Positions 41,875 through 50,360 of a stretch of DNA of 64,000 nucleotides are shown in pieces (position 1 is the stretch's first letter; each line of letters starts with the position of its first letter). The position numbers were made by a program, and so were the translations under genes. Below the pieces are notes generated by a model, which was given only the letters and a program-made list of their open reading frames with translations, had not been told where the DNA came from and did not search any database. This stretch comes from Labilibaculum sp041595635 (GTDB lineage: Bacteria > Bacteroidota > Bacteroidia > Bacteroidales > Marinifilaceae): contig NZ_JBFHJW010000001.1 of the NCBI RefSeq assembly GCF_041595635.1, forward strand, positions 1-64,000, written 5' to 3'.

Positions 41875-43321
41875 TTTTCTTCTTGAAAAGTTTTAAAGGG
41901 TTAATTTTTTTTAAGAACTCGACATAGTTTTCAATATTAAAAACGGAGGAGTCGGTTGTTGCTTTATAAGTTAGTACGATTCCTAAAGGAAGAACGATTA
42001 GAGAGGAAAGCCACATGCCCCAAACAGGAGCAAGTACTAGTTCTTTTGAGAACCGTTCAGCAGTCATAGAAATAATATAATAGATAATAAAAAATAGAAT
42101 GGAAACAATAACTGGCATGCCTAATCCTCCTTTACGGATTATTGCTCCCAAAGGAGCTCCAATAAAGAAGAAAATGAAGCAGGCAAATGGCAAGGTAAAT
42201 TTACGATGCCATTCGTTGGTAAATTTACGAATCCATTTTATTTGTGCAGAGTACTCACCTTCTTTTCTGGAAATGTTTTCACGGGCTTTTCTGCCTTTAT
42301 CTAACGCGTAACTTATGCTTGTTAATTTATCTGTTGATGAAAAATTGGCGAACAAAGAATCGGCATTAAGCGTTTGTTCCTTTACTAATTGCGATTTAAT
42401 AGAATCATTACGAATGCTTTTTGATTCTTTTTGGAAGTAATGCTTGGCTAGTAAACTTCTGGTGAAGTTATCCTTCGACTTATCTAAAATAAGGGTAAGA
42501 GAATCTTCTTGATTGTTTAATTGACTCAAATTTAGCATTCTATAGCTATTTTTGAATTTGTCTTCGTTGGTTCGTTTTAGATCATTTCCTGGTAAATCAA
42601 TATTTTGTCTGAATACATTAAATTTGATTCTTCGCGAAGGATGATTTTTATCTCTGCGTTTTTGTTTTACTTCTTGATAAATATTCCCGCTGTAAAGAGT
42701 CAGGTTCATGGTTAGCTTATCATCCGAAGTCACCATGGTTCCAGAATCTGCGACTGTTACGTCGGTATTGCCTAAATTCTCACGATGATCGTAGATCAAG
42801 AGATCGTGCATCATTCCAGTGTTTTTATCAATTTTGCCCACTTTAACGCTAAATTTTGGCAAATCATTGGTAAAAATTCCCTCTTTCAGAATTAATTCAG
42901 GATTTTGTTTTTTGATATCGTAAAGTAAAGTGCTGGTTTTTAGTGATGCAACTGGCATTATATTGTTTGAAAAATAGAAAGCTCCCAGACTAATGAAGAT
43001 GATAAGAATGATTAAAGGCTTCATAATTCTTTGTAGAGATATTCCTGCGGCTTTCATGGCTATTAGCTCATAATTTTCGCCCATATTTCCAAAGGTCATG
43101 ATGGATGCTAATAAGATGGCTAAAGGCAATGCCATGGGTACTAAAGTTGCAGAAACATAAAAAAGAAATTCTGCGATAATTGTCCATTCCAAACCTTTCC
43201 CTACAAATTCATCAATGTATTTCCATAGAAACTGCATCAGCAAAACAAACATGCAGATAAAAAAAGTAAATGCTAATGGTCCTAAAAAACTTTTTAAAAT
43301 AAATGAATGTAATCTTTTCAT
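41867..43321 (-). CDS. LptF/LptG family LPS-export permease
   Basis: 484 residues. Three transmembrane helices at the N-terminus (about 12-120) are followed by a long periplasmic domain (about 130-365), including FSVKVGKIDKNTGMMHDLLI, and three more helices with FFIGAPLGAIIRKGGLGMPV (about 390-410). This is the layout of LptF/G, which with LptB forms the ABC exporter moving LPS to the outer membrane. Bacteroidota often have two separate copies, so F or G cannot be assigned here. It leads the operon. Confidence 0.92.
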   Translation of the reverse strand: MKRLHSFILKSFLGPLAFTFFICMFVLLMQFLWKYIDEFVGKGLEWTIIAEFLFYVSATLVPMALPLAILLASIMTFGNMGENYELIAMKAAGISLQRIMKPLIILIIFISLGAFYFSNNIMPVASLKTSTLLYDIKKQNPELILKEGIFTNDLPKFSVKVGKIDKNTGMMHDLLIYDHRENLGNTDVTVADSGTMVTSDDKLTMNLTLYSGNIYQEVKQKRRDKNHPSRRIKFNVFRQNIDLPGNDLKRTNEDKFKNSYRMLNLSQLNNQEDSLTLILDKSKDNFTRSLLAKHYFQKESKSIRNDSIKSQLVKEQTLNADSLFANFSSTDKLTSISYALDKGRKARENISRKEGEYSAQIKWIRKFTNEWHRKFTLPFACFIFFFIGAPLGAIIRKGGLGMPVIVSILFFIIYYIISMTAERFSKELVLAPVWGMWLSSLIVLPLGIVLTYKATTDSSVFNIENYVEFLKKINPLKLFKKKNA

Positions 43322-43417
43322 TCCTTGCTATTTGAGTTGATCAATGGAATCTATAATTCGTTTGAATAGATTCGTAAATCGTAGAGCCTGAATCTTTACG
43401 ATTTGTTCCATGCAAAA

Positions 43418-43448
43418 CAAGACCAATAAGTTGAATAAACTGGTCTTG
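43418..43448 (-). terminator. Possible terminator after the START-like gene
   Basis: CAAGACCA (43418-43425) and TGGTCTTG (43441-43448) form an 8-bp stem with a 15-base loop; on the minus strand a short T-rich tail follows. Confidence 0.45.
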
Positions 43449-43505
43449 AAGCATACAAAAATAGGGTATTTTAATTAGGTTTTGTAATTGTGTGGTGTTA
43501 AAAAA

Positions 43506-43880
43506 TTAAATTCCTAAAACTTGTTTTAATTCTGAAATTTGTGAGTCCCATAATTCAATACTCTCATCAATTTCATCCTCTTCGGCAAAATCGGTAACGA
43601 TTAAGGAAAGGTCATTTGTTAGGGCATCAATTTCGATCTTGAATTCAAAAAAACTTTCTTCATCTTCACTGTCAAGCCAGTGAAAGCGAACAAGTCGGTT
43701 GTCTCTTTTGTTAAGTAATTCTGCTTTTTGTTCTGAGCCCTCCCACATGAAAGTAAATATTTTTCCTTTTTGATTCACATCATCAGCAAACCATTCTGAT
43801 AGGCCACTTGCACTGCTTAATCTATCGTAAATAACTTTTTGTGATGCGTGAAGTACATATTCGAGTTCAAATTGTTTCAT
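43506..43880 (-). CDS. START-like / AHSA1-type domain protein (124 aa)
   Basis: 124 residues beginning MKQFELEYVLHASQKVIYDR. The succession of beta strands, a helix with SASGLSEWFADDV, and a C-terminal long helix (ELWDSQISELKQVLGI) is that of the small START-like (SRPBCC) proteins of Bacteroidota. It would hold a hydrophobic ligand in a cup-shaped cavity; the ligand is unknown. It is followed by a possible terminator, separating it from the lptF/G operon. Confidence 0.8.
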   Translation of the reverse strand: MKQFELEYVLHASQKVIYDRLSSASGLSEWFADDVNQKGKIFTFMWEGSEQKAELLNKRDNRLVRFHWLDSEDEESFFEFKIEIDALTNDLSLIVTDFAEEDEIDESIELWDSQISELKQVLGI

Positions 43881-44244
43881 TGGACAGGTTTTGATTTAGT
43901 AAAATAATTAGTTAAAAATGGCTAAATATTTTTTTAATTGAACCATATATTCATGCTTAGAAGCTGAAAAGTTGATGATTTTTAACTAAAAACATAAAAT
44001 AAATAAGATATTTTCGAAATATTTCGCAAGATACTTATAGAATGTGGAATAAAAAAAAATGGAATTGAAATATACCAAATTTTAATATTGTTTAGTATGT
44101 GGCGATATGAATATTCCTTCACGATTAATATAAGGAAAATTTCAGAGATAAAATGAACTACTAAATGTATCCTTTACTGAAAAAAGTAGGGAAGTGTTTT
44201 TTTTTAACGAAAAAGGATTCTATATTTGCACCGCATTAAAAAAC
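43881..44244. other. Intergenic region upstream of the first tRNA-Met
   Basis: AT-rich non-coding sequence ending in the tRNA promoter (TTT at about 44199, N19, TATATTTG at 44221-44228). Nothing else is visible. Confidence 0.5.
44221..44228 (+). promoter_or_regulatory. -7 element of tRNA-Met copy 1
   Basis: TATATTTG matches TAnnTTTG; a TTT lies 19 bases upstream at the -33 position. The same arrangement, including the following CACCGCA, precedes tRNA copy 2 (44601-44608). Confidence 0.6.
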
Positions 44245-44318
44245 GGCGAGGTAGCTCAGCTGGTTAGAGCGCGTGATTCATAATCACGAGGTCGGCGGTT
44301 CAAGCCCGCCTCTCGCTA
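44245..44318 (+). tRNA. tRNA-Met (CAT), copy 1
   Basis: A 74-base cloverleaf: acceptor GGCGAGG with TCTCGCT, D-arm AGCTCAGCTGGTTAGAGC, anticodon stem CGTGA/TCACG with loop TTCATAA (anticodon CAT), and T-arm GGCGG-TTCAAGC-CCGCC. The CCA end is not encoded. It is not initiator-like (first pair G-T, no GGG/CCC anticodon stem). Lysidine-type tRNA-Ile with CAT cannot be fully excluded. Confidence 0.9.
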
Positions 44319-44324
44319 CAGAAA

Positions 44325-44355
44325 AAGGGAATGACTTTATAGTTATTCCCTTCTC
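44325..44355 (+). terminator. Terminator of tRNA-Met copy 1
   Basis: AAGGGAAT...ACT pairs with AGT...ATTCCCTT, a stem with one mismatch. A closely related hairpin follows copy 2. Confidence 0.65.
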
Positions 44356-44600
44356 TGTTTTAGAATAGAATTGAAATTTTTGAAAGAGAAAATTTGGATG
44401 AAAGGGAATGGTAAATCTCCTTTTGAGCTTTTAAATTAGGCAATATTATACCACTTTTGGTTGCTGAAGTAAATTTTTTCAGAAAAAAACAAGACATTTT
44501 TTTGAGGCAATATTTCTGTTTTTGAGAGAGTTTGCAGTTTGAATGTTTTGTAAGGATTGGTTTTTCAATAAAAACATTTTTTTTAGAACGAAATTGCGTT

Positions 44601-44608
44601 TATATTTG
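44601..44608 (+). promoter_or_regulatory. -7 element of tRNA-Met copy 2
   Basis: TATATTTG followed by CACCGCA, as before copy 1, with TTT 19 bases upstream. Confidence 0.6.
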
Positions 44609-44628
44609 CACCGCAATCAAGCAAAAAT

Positions 44629-44702
44629 GGCGAGGTAGCTCAGCTGGTTAGAGCGCGTGATTCATAATCACGAGGTCGGCGGTTCAAGCCCGCCTCTCGC
44701 TA
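44629..44702 (+). tRNA. tRNA-Met (CAT), copy 2
   Basis: Identical over 74 bases to copy 1 at 44245-44318. The flanking promoter and terminator are also related, so the whole cassette looks duplicated, with the spacers diverged. Confidence 0.9.
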
Positions 44703-44703
44703 C

Positions 44704-44738
44704 TAAAAGGGAATAACTTAATGGTTATTCCCTTTTTA
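44704..44738 (+). terminator. Terminator of tRNA-Met copy 2
   Basis: AAAAGGGAATAAC pairs with GTTATTCCCTTTT around TTAATG, ending in Ts. Confidence 0.8.
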
Positions 44739-44814
44739 TTTTCTTGTAATTTTAAAATTATGCCATAGGATATTTTATCTTTGTTCTCCTTTTAAAATAG
44801 TAAACATCTATATC

Positions 44815-45324
44815 ATGACAAATAATTGGTTTGAGTGCAAAGTAAAGTATGTGAAAATTGATGAAGTTTCAGGAAAAGAAAGAAAAGCGTCGGAATCGTA
44901 TTTAGTGGATGCTGTTTCTTTTACAGAGGCTGAGGCGAGAATTCATAAGGAGTTGGAGCAAATGATAAGTGGTGAGTTTAATGTAACTAACATCAGTAAA
45001 TCAAATGTTACAGAATTATATCCCAACGAGAATGGGGACCGATGGTTTAAAGCAAAAGTGACCTTCGTTGATGTAGATGAGGCTTCAGGAAAAGAGAAAA
45101 AAGCAACCCAATATATGCTTACTGAGGCTACTAATGTGAAACAAGCTTATGAGTTTTTAGAGGAGTGTTTAAGTGATATGATCGTTCCTTACGAAATTCC
45201 TGCTATTTCTGCTAGTCCACTAATGGATGTATTCCCATTTTTTAGTGAGAATGATAATGAAGAAATTCCAGAACATTTAAAACCAATTTCCGAAATGGAT
45301 GTGAATAGTGGTGAGTTTGAATAG
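44815..45324 (+). CDS. DUF4494-type protein
   Basis: 169 residues with an internal duplication: WFECKVKYVKIDEVSGKERK (about 5-24) and WFKAKVTFVDVDEASGKEKK (about 76-95), each followed by a helical AESYLV/ATQYML part. This is the DUF4494 pattern of Bacteroidota; function unknown. The acidic C-terminus is probably disordered. A TATCTTTG -7 element at 44776-44783 precedes it, and a 15-bp-stem terminator follows. Confidence 0.88.
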   Translation: MTNNWFECKVKYVKIDEVSGKERKASESYLVDAVSFTEAEARIHKELEQMISGEFNVTNISKSNVTELYPNENGDRWFKAKVTFVDVDEASGKEKKATQYMLTEATNVKQAYEFLEECLSDMIVPYEIPAISASPLMDVFPFFSENDNEEIPEHLKPISEMDVNSGEFE

Positions 45325-45381
45325 AGCAGAATGTTCTGTTTGTTACTTCATCGAAATCATTTCTTTCGTATATTGAGTTTC

Positions 45382-45428
45382 ACAAAACCTTATTTGTATG
45401 AAGTAATCATGCAAATAAGGTTTTGTTG
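45382..45428 (+). terminator. Terminator of the DUF4494 gene
   Basis: ACAAAACCTTATTTG (45382-45396) pairs with CAAATAAGGTTTTGT (45412-45426), a perfect 15-bp stem with a 15-base loop. Confidence 0.8.
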
Positions 45429-45503
45429 TTTTTGTTGGATATAGTATGGAGTTCTTTGCTTACTAATTGTTATTTTTAGTGATCATTTTAAAATTTTTTT
45501 TTG

Positions 45504-45992
45504 ATGTCGGAAATAAAGTTAGAATCCATAGGAATTATTCGTACTTCCTACCAAACTATCGAAAATATGCCTATTCAACCCATGGGAGCCATAGGTAAAA
45601 AAGCTTACATTGAGCTAGATGCGTCCTATGTCGACGGTCTGAAAGATTTGGAAGAGTTTTCTCATATAAGCTTAATTTATCATCTGCACAAAGTTCGTGA
45701 TTATCAGCTTAGAGTAGTTCCATTTATGGATAATGAAGAACATGGTGTTTTTGCGACACGTTCGCCGCGTAGACCTAATGCTATTGGTTTGTCAACAGTT
45801 AAACTAATTGGCATCGAGGGAAATCTTATTTATATTGAAGATGCGGATATTCTAGATGGCACTCCTTTGTTGGATATCAAACCTTTTTTTACACAATTTG
45901 ATAACCGTGAGAATGCCAAATCTGGATGGCTAGATCGAAAATGGGATGAGAAATATCGAACCCTTACATCTGATGAGCGGTTTAAAGCATAG
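45504..45992 (+). CDS. trmO: TrmO-like tRNA (adenine-N6)-methyltransferase (TsaA/UPF0066)
   Basis: 162 residues. The TsaA/TrmO fold is shown by IGIIRTSYQTIENMPIQ near the start, LKDLEEFSHISLIYHLH, the hallmark GVFATRSPRRPNAIGLS (about 78-94) and DGTPLLDIKPF (about 117-127). E. coli TrmO methylates N6 of t6A37 in tRNA-Thr. Here only the catalytic domain is present, without the C-terminal extension. I start at the ATG 45504; the TTG immediately before is not needed. Confidence 0.88.
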   Translation: MSEIKLESIGIIRTSYQTIENMPIQPMGAIGKKAYIELDASYVDGLKDLEEFSHISLIYHLHKVRDYQLRVVPFMDNEEHGVFATRSPRRPNAIGLSTVKLIGIEGNLIYIEDADILDGTPLLDIKPFFTQFDNRENAKSGWLDRKWDEKYRTLTSDERFKA

Positions 45993-46122
45993 AAGGAGTA
46001 GATCTGAATCATGAAAAACTGCCAAACTCCTATTTTACTAGAAGCCTGGCAGCAACCTAATCTACCACAATTTATAGCTCAGTTGTCTTGTATTATTGTC
46101 TTTAATTTTTTTTGTGGCGATT

Positions 46123-47244
46123 TTAATTGGATTCGCAATCGATTAAATTGAGATATAATTGTTGTAGTTCCTTACTATTTAATTCTGATTTTTTTCGAAT
46201 AGAACGTTCTTTAACAGCTTCTATTAACTGTTTGCTTTGTTCATCGTTAAGATAAATATCCATCCCTTTAAGTGCATTCTTCACCACCGCTAAACCAGAG
46301 TGTTTGCCAATGACAAATTGGCTTTTCTGTCCAATTAAATTTGGATCGAACGCATGGTAAGTCATCGAATCTTTTAGTAAGCTGTTGCAGTGAATTCCTG
46401 ATTCGTGACTGTATACCTTTTTACCTGATATTGGTTTTGATGCTGAACTTTTACGACCCGAGGCTTTTTCAACAAATTCACAAAGTCTAATGCAGGCTTC
46501 TAGATTGATTTCGCTTGTTTCGGAAAGGGAAAAGGCCATGGCGGCTACAACTTCTTCTAGAGCTGCATTGCCAGCTCGTTCACCCAATCCATTCACTGTA
46601 AGCGAAACTGCATTTGCACCAGCTTGTAAAGCGGAAATGGTATTGGCGGTGGCCATTCCTAGATCGTTATGAGCATGAAATTCAAGTTCTGTTCCGTATA
46701 GGCAGTTTTGGTATCGTTCAAACAGGTTTTGTACCGATTTTGGATTCATGATTCCTACCGTATCGGCTAAGCGTATGCGATTTACCTTAAGATTATGGGC
46801 TGCGAAAACAAATTCATCAAGTAAGTTGGCCTGGCAGCGCGAAGCATCTTGTGCACCCACCGAAATAAAAGCAAACATATTTTGTGCTTGCTTCACTATG
46901 GTTGAAAGGGAAGTGAGCATCCAATCACGATTTTTTCCGAGAGCAGTTAGATGAATAGCTGAAACAGGGAAGGAAATGTTGATTCGAGAAACACCCGTTC
47001 GGGCAGCGGCTTGCAAATCACTAATACAAGCTCGTGCCCAACAGGTGGCATTGAAACGAAATCCTTGATTATTTATGGTTCTAATATCATTTTCATCCGC
47101 CAAAGAAATTGCTGGTGTTCCTATTTCCAATTCTTTTACGCCAGCTTCATCCAATAATGCGGCTATGTGTAGCTTTTCTTTCAATGAAAAAATAACTCCG
47201 GGTGCCTGTTCGCCATCGCGAAGAGTAGTATCGATGATGTGCAT
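46123..47244 (-). CDS. nifV: Homocitrate synthase NifV
   Basis: 373 residues of the HMGL-like / DRE-TIM family: IIDTTLRDGEQAPGVIFSL (about 3-21), the metal-binding LEFHAHNDLGMATANTISAL (about 190-209) and VNGLGERAGNAALEEVVAAM. The C-terminal part (GIHCNSLLKDSMTYHAFDPN) matches the homocitrate branch. It condenses acetyl-CoA with 2-oxoglutarate to homocitrate, the organic ligand of FeMo-co. Being the last gene of the nif run supports NifV over isopropylmalate synthase. It follows the ferredoxin gene by 30 bases. Confidence 0.95.
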   Translation of the reverse strand: MHIIDTTLRDGEQAPGVIFSLKEKLHIAALLDEAGVKELEIGTPAISLADENDIRTINNQGFRFNATCWARACISDLQAAARTGVSRINISFPVSAIHLTALGKNRDWMLTSLSTIVKQAQNMFAFISVGAQDASRCQANLLDEFVFAAHNLKVNRIRLADTVGIMNPKSVQNLFERYQNCLYGTELEFHAHNDLGMATANTISALQAGANAVSLTVNGLGERAGNAALEEVVAAMAFSLSETSEINLEACIRLCEFVEKASGRKSSASKPISGKKVYSHESGIHCNSLLKDSMTYHAFDPNLIGQKSQFVIGKHSGLAVVKNALKGMDIYLNDEQSKQLIEAVKERSIRKKSELNSKELQQLYLNLIDCESN

Positions 47245-47274
47245 AAGTTTTGGTTTTTGAGTTGGTATGAAAGT

Positions 47275-47580
47275 TTACTCAGCAATTAAGTATTCAGTAA
47301 CGGCTTCTCCTTCTTCTAGAGCATCTAGAATTTCATCTATTCTATCGGTTGTTACACCACCATACCAAAGGTTGTTTGGGTGGATTACCATTACCGGGCC
47401 TTGCGAGCAAACGTTTAAGCAGCCGGTAGTTGAGACCGTGGCATCTATTCCTCTGTCGGCACATTCTTCCATTACATACTGAATTAAATCTACCGATCCA
47501 TTTTTATTGCAGTATCCTTGTGCTTCTCCAGCAATTCGGAATGAATTGCATACTAAAATGTGAAAATCAGGTTTTTTCAT
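47275..47580 (-). CDS. Thioredoxin-like [2Fe-2S] ferredoxin of the nif cluster
   Basis: 101 residues, the Clostridium pasteurianum / Azotobacter Shethna I type. Cluster-binding cysteines are in HILVCNSFRIAGEAQGYC (about 11 and 24) and TTGCLNVCSQGP (about 54 and 58). These ferredoxins are often encoded in nif clusters and have been linked to electron supply or protection of nitrogenase. It lies 55 bases after nifB and 30 before nifV. The fold assignment is strong; its exact job is not shown by sequence. Confidence 0.92.
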   Translation of the reverse strand: MKKPDFHILVCNSFRIAGEAQGYCNKNGSVDLIQYVMEECADRGIDATVSTTGCLNVCSQGPVMVIHPNNLWYGGVTTDRIDEILDALEEGEAVTEYLIAE

Positions 47581-47635
47581 AATTGATGATGATTTTAGGT
47601 TTTAAAAATTTCTGTTTGGATTTTAAGTCTGTAAA

Positions 47636-48895
47636 TCAACCACATCCGTTAGCTGCCCCTGTGCATCCTTCACCGCATTTGGTCATATCGCTTTTGCAAA
47701 TTGAGCGCAACTCTGTTCCTTTGTACACCGAGTCGAGTCCTTGATCGATGAGTCCACTCATTTCTATGATTTTTATTCCACTTCGGCCGAGTATGCCAGC
47801 CGGCTTTTTACCAATTCCTCCTACTAGAATGGCACGGCAATCGGCCAGGCTTTCGCAAAGTTTCTCCCATCGTGAATCTCCTAAGCCTGTACTTGGAGTA
47901 GCTCTAACATTCACAAGTTTGTAGCCTTTTGGTGTTTCGCGAAAAACATGAATTCGGTCTGCTTCACCCAAGTGCTGATTTACCAATATGCCTTCCATGG
48001 AGGTTACCGCTACGCAAGGTCTTTCTTCACCTTTTTCCACATTTAAAAGAGCGGTTTCGGAAAGTAATTGTGCTGCTTCGGCCGAATCTTTTCCTAGTAA
48101 ACCTGCAGCATCGGCTCTGCATCGTGCACAATGCGACATGGGAGGCAGAAAAACTTCTACTTTTTTCCGCAAGGCTTTCATAAATTCAGGAGAAGGTTCT
48201 TCCATGTTTTCCATGGCTGTGTCTTTTACTGGAAACAGAGGAATTGTATTCATTAAATCGACTCCTTTTTTGGCTATTTTTTTGGCTATTTCTGGAATTT
48301 CATGGTCGTTGATTCCAGGCATAACAATGGTATTAACTTTTACTGTAATGCCTGCTTCTTTAAGTCTGTCGATTGCTTCCAATTGTTTTTCCAATAGCAG
48401 TTTGCCAGCTTGTTCGCCAAAATAACCTCTTTTATCATGTCGTATCCAGCTGTATATCTTTGCTAAGGTTTCGGTGCGAAAGCTGTTTAATGTGATGGTT
48501 ACGTGTGAAACATCTAGCTCTTTTAGTTCATCGATATAGGGACCAATATTTAAACCATTTGAGGATAAGCAGAGAAGCATATCGGGGAAATGATCCCTAA
48601 CCAAATGAAGAGTTTTCATAGTTTGGGTAGGATTGGCAAATGGATCTCCCGGACCAGCGATTCCAATGACCTTAAGTTCGGGCATAATTTTCACCAATTT
48701 AATCAGATAGTTTAACGCTTGGTCTGGTGATAAAACACTACTAGTAACTCCTGGTCTGCTTTCGTTTACACAATCGAATTTTCGATTGCAGTAATTGCAT
48801 TTTACATTGCATGTTGGTGCTACGGGTAAATGTACTCTTGCATATTTATGATGTGCGTCTTTGTTGAAACAAGGATGAGTTGATAAATCTTTCAT
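47636..48895 (-). CDS. nifB: NifB, FeMo-cofactor radical SAM enzyme with NifX-like domain
   Basis: 419 residues. The radical SAM motif CNVKCNYC (Cys29, Cys33, Cys36) and the following RKFDC belong to the NifB core (about 1-280), with further cluster cysteines at HCARCRADAAG. A C-terminal NifX/NafY-like domain (about 295-395: CVAVTSMEGILVNQHLGEAD; ILVGGIGKKPAGILGRSGI) may carry the NifB-co product. The end (CKSDMTKCGEGCTGAANGCG) has extra cysteines. It builds the 8Fe-9S-C precursor that NifEN matures. A 62-base gap separates it from nifN. Confidence 0.97.
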   Translation of the reverse strand: MKDLSTHPCFNKDAHHKYARVHLPVAPTCNVKCNYCNRKFDCVNESRPGVTSSVLSPDQALNYLIKLVKIMPELKVIGIAGPGDPFANPTQTMKTLHLVRDHFPDMLLCLSSNGLNIGPYIDELKELDVSHVTITLNSFRTETLAKIYSWIRHDKRGYFGEQAGKLLLEKQLEAIDRLKEAGITVKVNTIVMPGINDHEIPEIAKKIAKKGVDLMNTIPLFPVKDTAMENMEEPSPEFMKALRKKVEVFLPPMSHCARCRADAAGLLGKDSAEAAQLLSETALLNVEKGEERPCVAVTSMEGILVNQHLGEADRIHVFRETPKGYKLVNVRATPSTGLGDSRWEKLCESLADCRAILVGGIGKKPAGILGRSGIKIIEMSGLIDQGLDSVYKGTELRSICKSDMTKCGEGCTGAANGCG

Positions 48896-48957
48896 GATGC
48901 GACTTTTATGTGAGATTTGTGAACTTTAATTTTATTGATAGTGGTGATGTTAATTTT

Positions 48958-50355
48958 TTACATGTACTTGTATCCAATAGGTGAATTGTTTTGTTTGTAC
49001 TCAATCATGGCGTTTACCACTTTATCAAACAAATCCTGAGTACCTTTGTATCCTAAAAGACTAATTCTTTGTCCGCCAATTCTATCATGAATAGGAAAGC
49101 CAACTCTTATTAGTGGAATGTTAAAATTATTGGCAATGTAATTGCCCTTGCTATTTCCGATGAGAAAGTCGGGTGAAAGACTGTTGCAGGCTTCGTTGAT
49201 TTGCTCAAAATCAGAATCGCTCATTACCTGTATGTTTTCTCCGTGTTCGGGACAATGTTTACTAATTTGTTTTCTAAGTTTGCCGCTATTTGCTCCCGAT
49301 GCAGCCAACACAACTTCTATTCCTATTTCGTCGAGGAAAGAACACAGGCTCAGAACCAGGTCTTCTTCACCATAAACCACAGCTTTTTTTCCAAAGATGT
49401 ATTTGTGTCCATCGGCGTAAGAGTCCAGTAAGCGACCGCGTTGCATTTTATATTTTAAAGGAATATCCTTTCCGCTGACTTTACTAAGAATATCAAAAAA
49501 AGTATCTGAGCTGTTCATGCCAATGGGTGCAATACATTGGTGGTTTTTAATGCCGAACTCATTTTCTAAATAAGAGGCTCCACTAATCTCTTTCCTTCCA
49601 TTTTGTCCGCCTTGTTTTACCGCAGTAAAAAGGCCTAATTCGACAGAGGCATAGGCTTCGCCCATTTTTTTGAGTTCGGAAATTGATGTGCCACCTTTGG
49701 GAACACGATAGTACTGATCCCAAATAGGATTGTCCAGGGTATCCGAGTAATCGGGCAAAATGGTAGAGTTGACATCAAAGTCGGAAAGTATTTCTTTTAG
49801 GTGGCGAATGTCGGCAGGGGAAATGAATCCTGGAAAGAAATTGATTTTGTCTGCCGAAGGTAATTTTACAGCAAAGTTTTTCACCACTTCCAAAATGGTG
49901 GCATGAAAACCATCCATGTGTGTTCCCTGATAGCTTGGTGTTGAAACGGTAAACAAATCAGGTAAAACAGAATTTGTACTCTCATTTCGAATGTTGCTTA
50001 ATTGGGAAGCAACATCTTCTCCAATGGTTTCACTCAGGCAAGTTGTGGCTACGCCAATTGCCATAGGCTGATATTGATTGCTAACATTGGTAAGTGCCAT
50101 TTTTAAATTGGCTTGTCCACCAAAAATTGTTGTTTCTTCGCTGAAATTTGATGAGGCAATATCAACAGGTTCTTTGTAATGACTGATCATGTAGCGGCGA
50201 ATGTAAGTGGCACAGCCTTGGGAGCCATGAATTACAGGAACGCAGCCTTCGATGCCTTTTATGGCAATGCAGGCACCTAGAGGAGAGCACAGTTTGCACG
50301 CATTTCGAGTTGAAACGAATGGTTTGATATAGGATAATGTAGGGATTTTTTCCAT
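48958..50355 (-). CDS. nifN: NifN, FeMo-cofactor scaffold beta-type subunit
   Basis: 465 residues, homologous to NifK. Conserved cysteines are NACKLCSPLGAC, HGSQGCATYIRRYMISHYKE (about 60-79) and TTCLSETIGEDV. With NifE it forms the scaffold on which NifB-co becomes FeMo-co. Distinguished from NifK by its position after nifE and by the CKLCxPLG start common in NifN. It starts 5 bases after the nifE stop, so the pair is translationally linked. Confidence 0.93.
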   Translation of the reverse strand: MEKIPTLSYIKPFVSTRNACKLCSPLGACIAIKGIEGCVPVIHGSQGCATYIRRYMISHYKEPVDIASSNFSEETTIFGGQANLKMALTNVSNQYQPMAIGVATTCLSETIGEDVASQLSNIRNESTNSVLPDLFTVSTPSYQGTHMDGFHATILEVVKNFAVKLPSADKINFFPGFISPADIRHLKEILSDFDVNSTILPDYSDTLDNPIWDQYYRVPKGGTSISELKKMGEAYASVELGLFTAVKQGGQNGRKEISGASYLENEFGIKNHQCIAPIGMNSSDTFFDILSKVSGKDIPLKYKMQRGRLLDSYADGHKYIFGKKAVVYGEEDLVLSLCSFLDEIGIEVVLAASGANSGKLRKQISKHCPEHGENIQVMSDSDFEQINEACNSLSPDFLIGNSKGNYIANNFNIPLIRVGFPIHDRIGGQRISLLGYKGTQDLFDKVVNAMIEYKQNNSPIGYKYM

Positions 50356-50360
50356 AGGTA

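Larger units (their letters stand above)
44319..44628. other. Spacer between the two tRNA-Met genes
   Basis: No gene is supported. It begins with the terminator of tRNA copy 1 and ends with the promoter of copy 2; the middle part is AT-rich and unremarkable. Confidence 0.5.

Noticed and set aside
44245..44702. Initiator tRNA-fMet
   Set aside because: The three GC pairs at the base of the anticodon stem and the 1-72 mismatch typical of initiator tRNA are absent.
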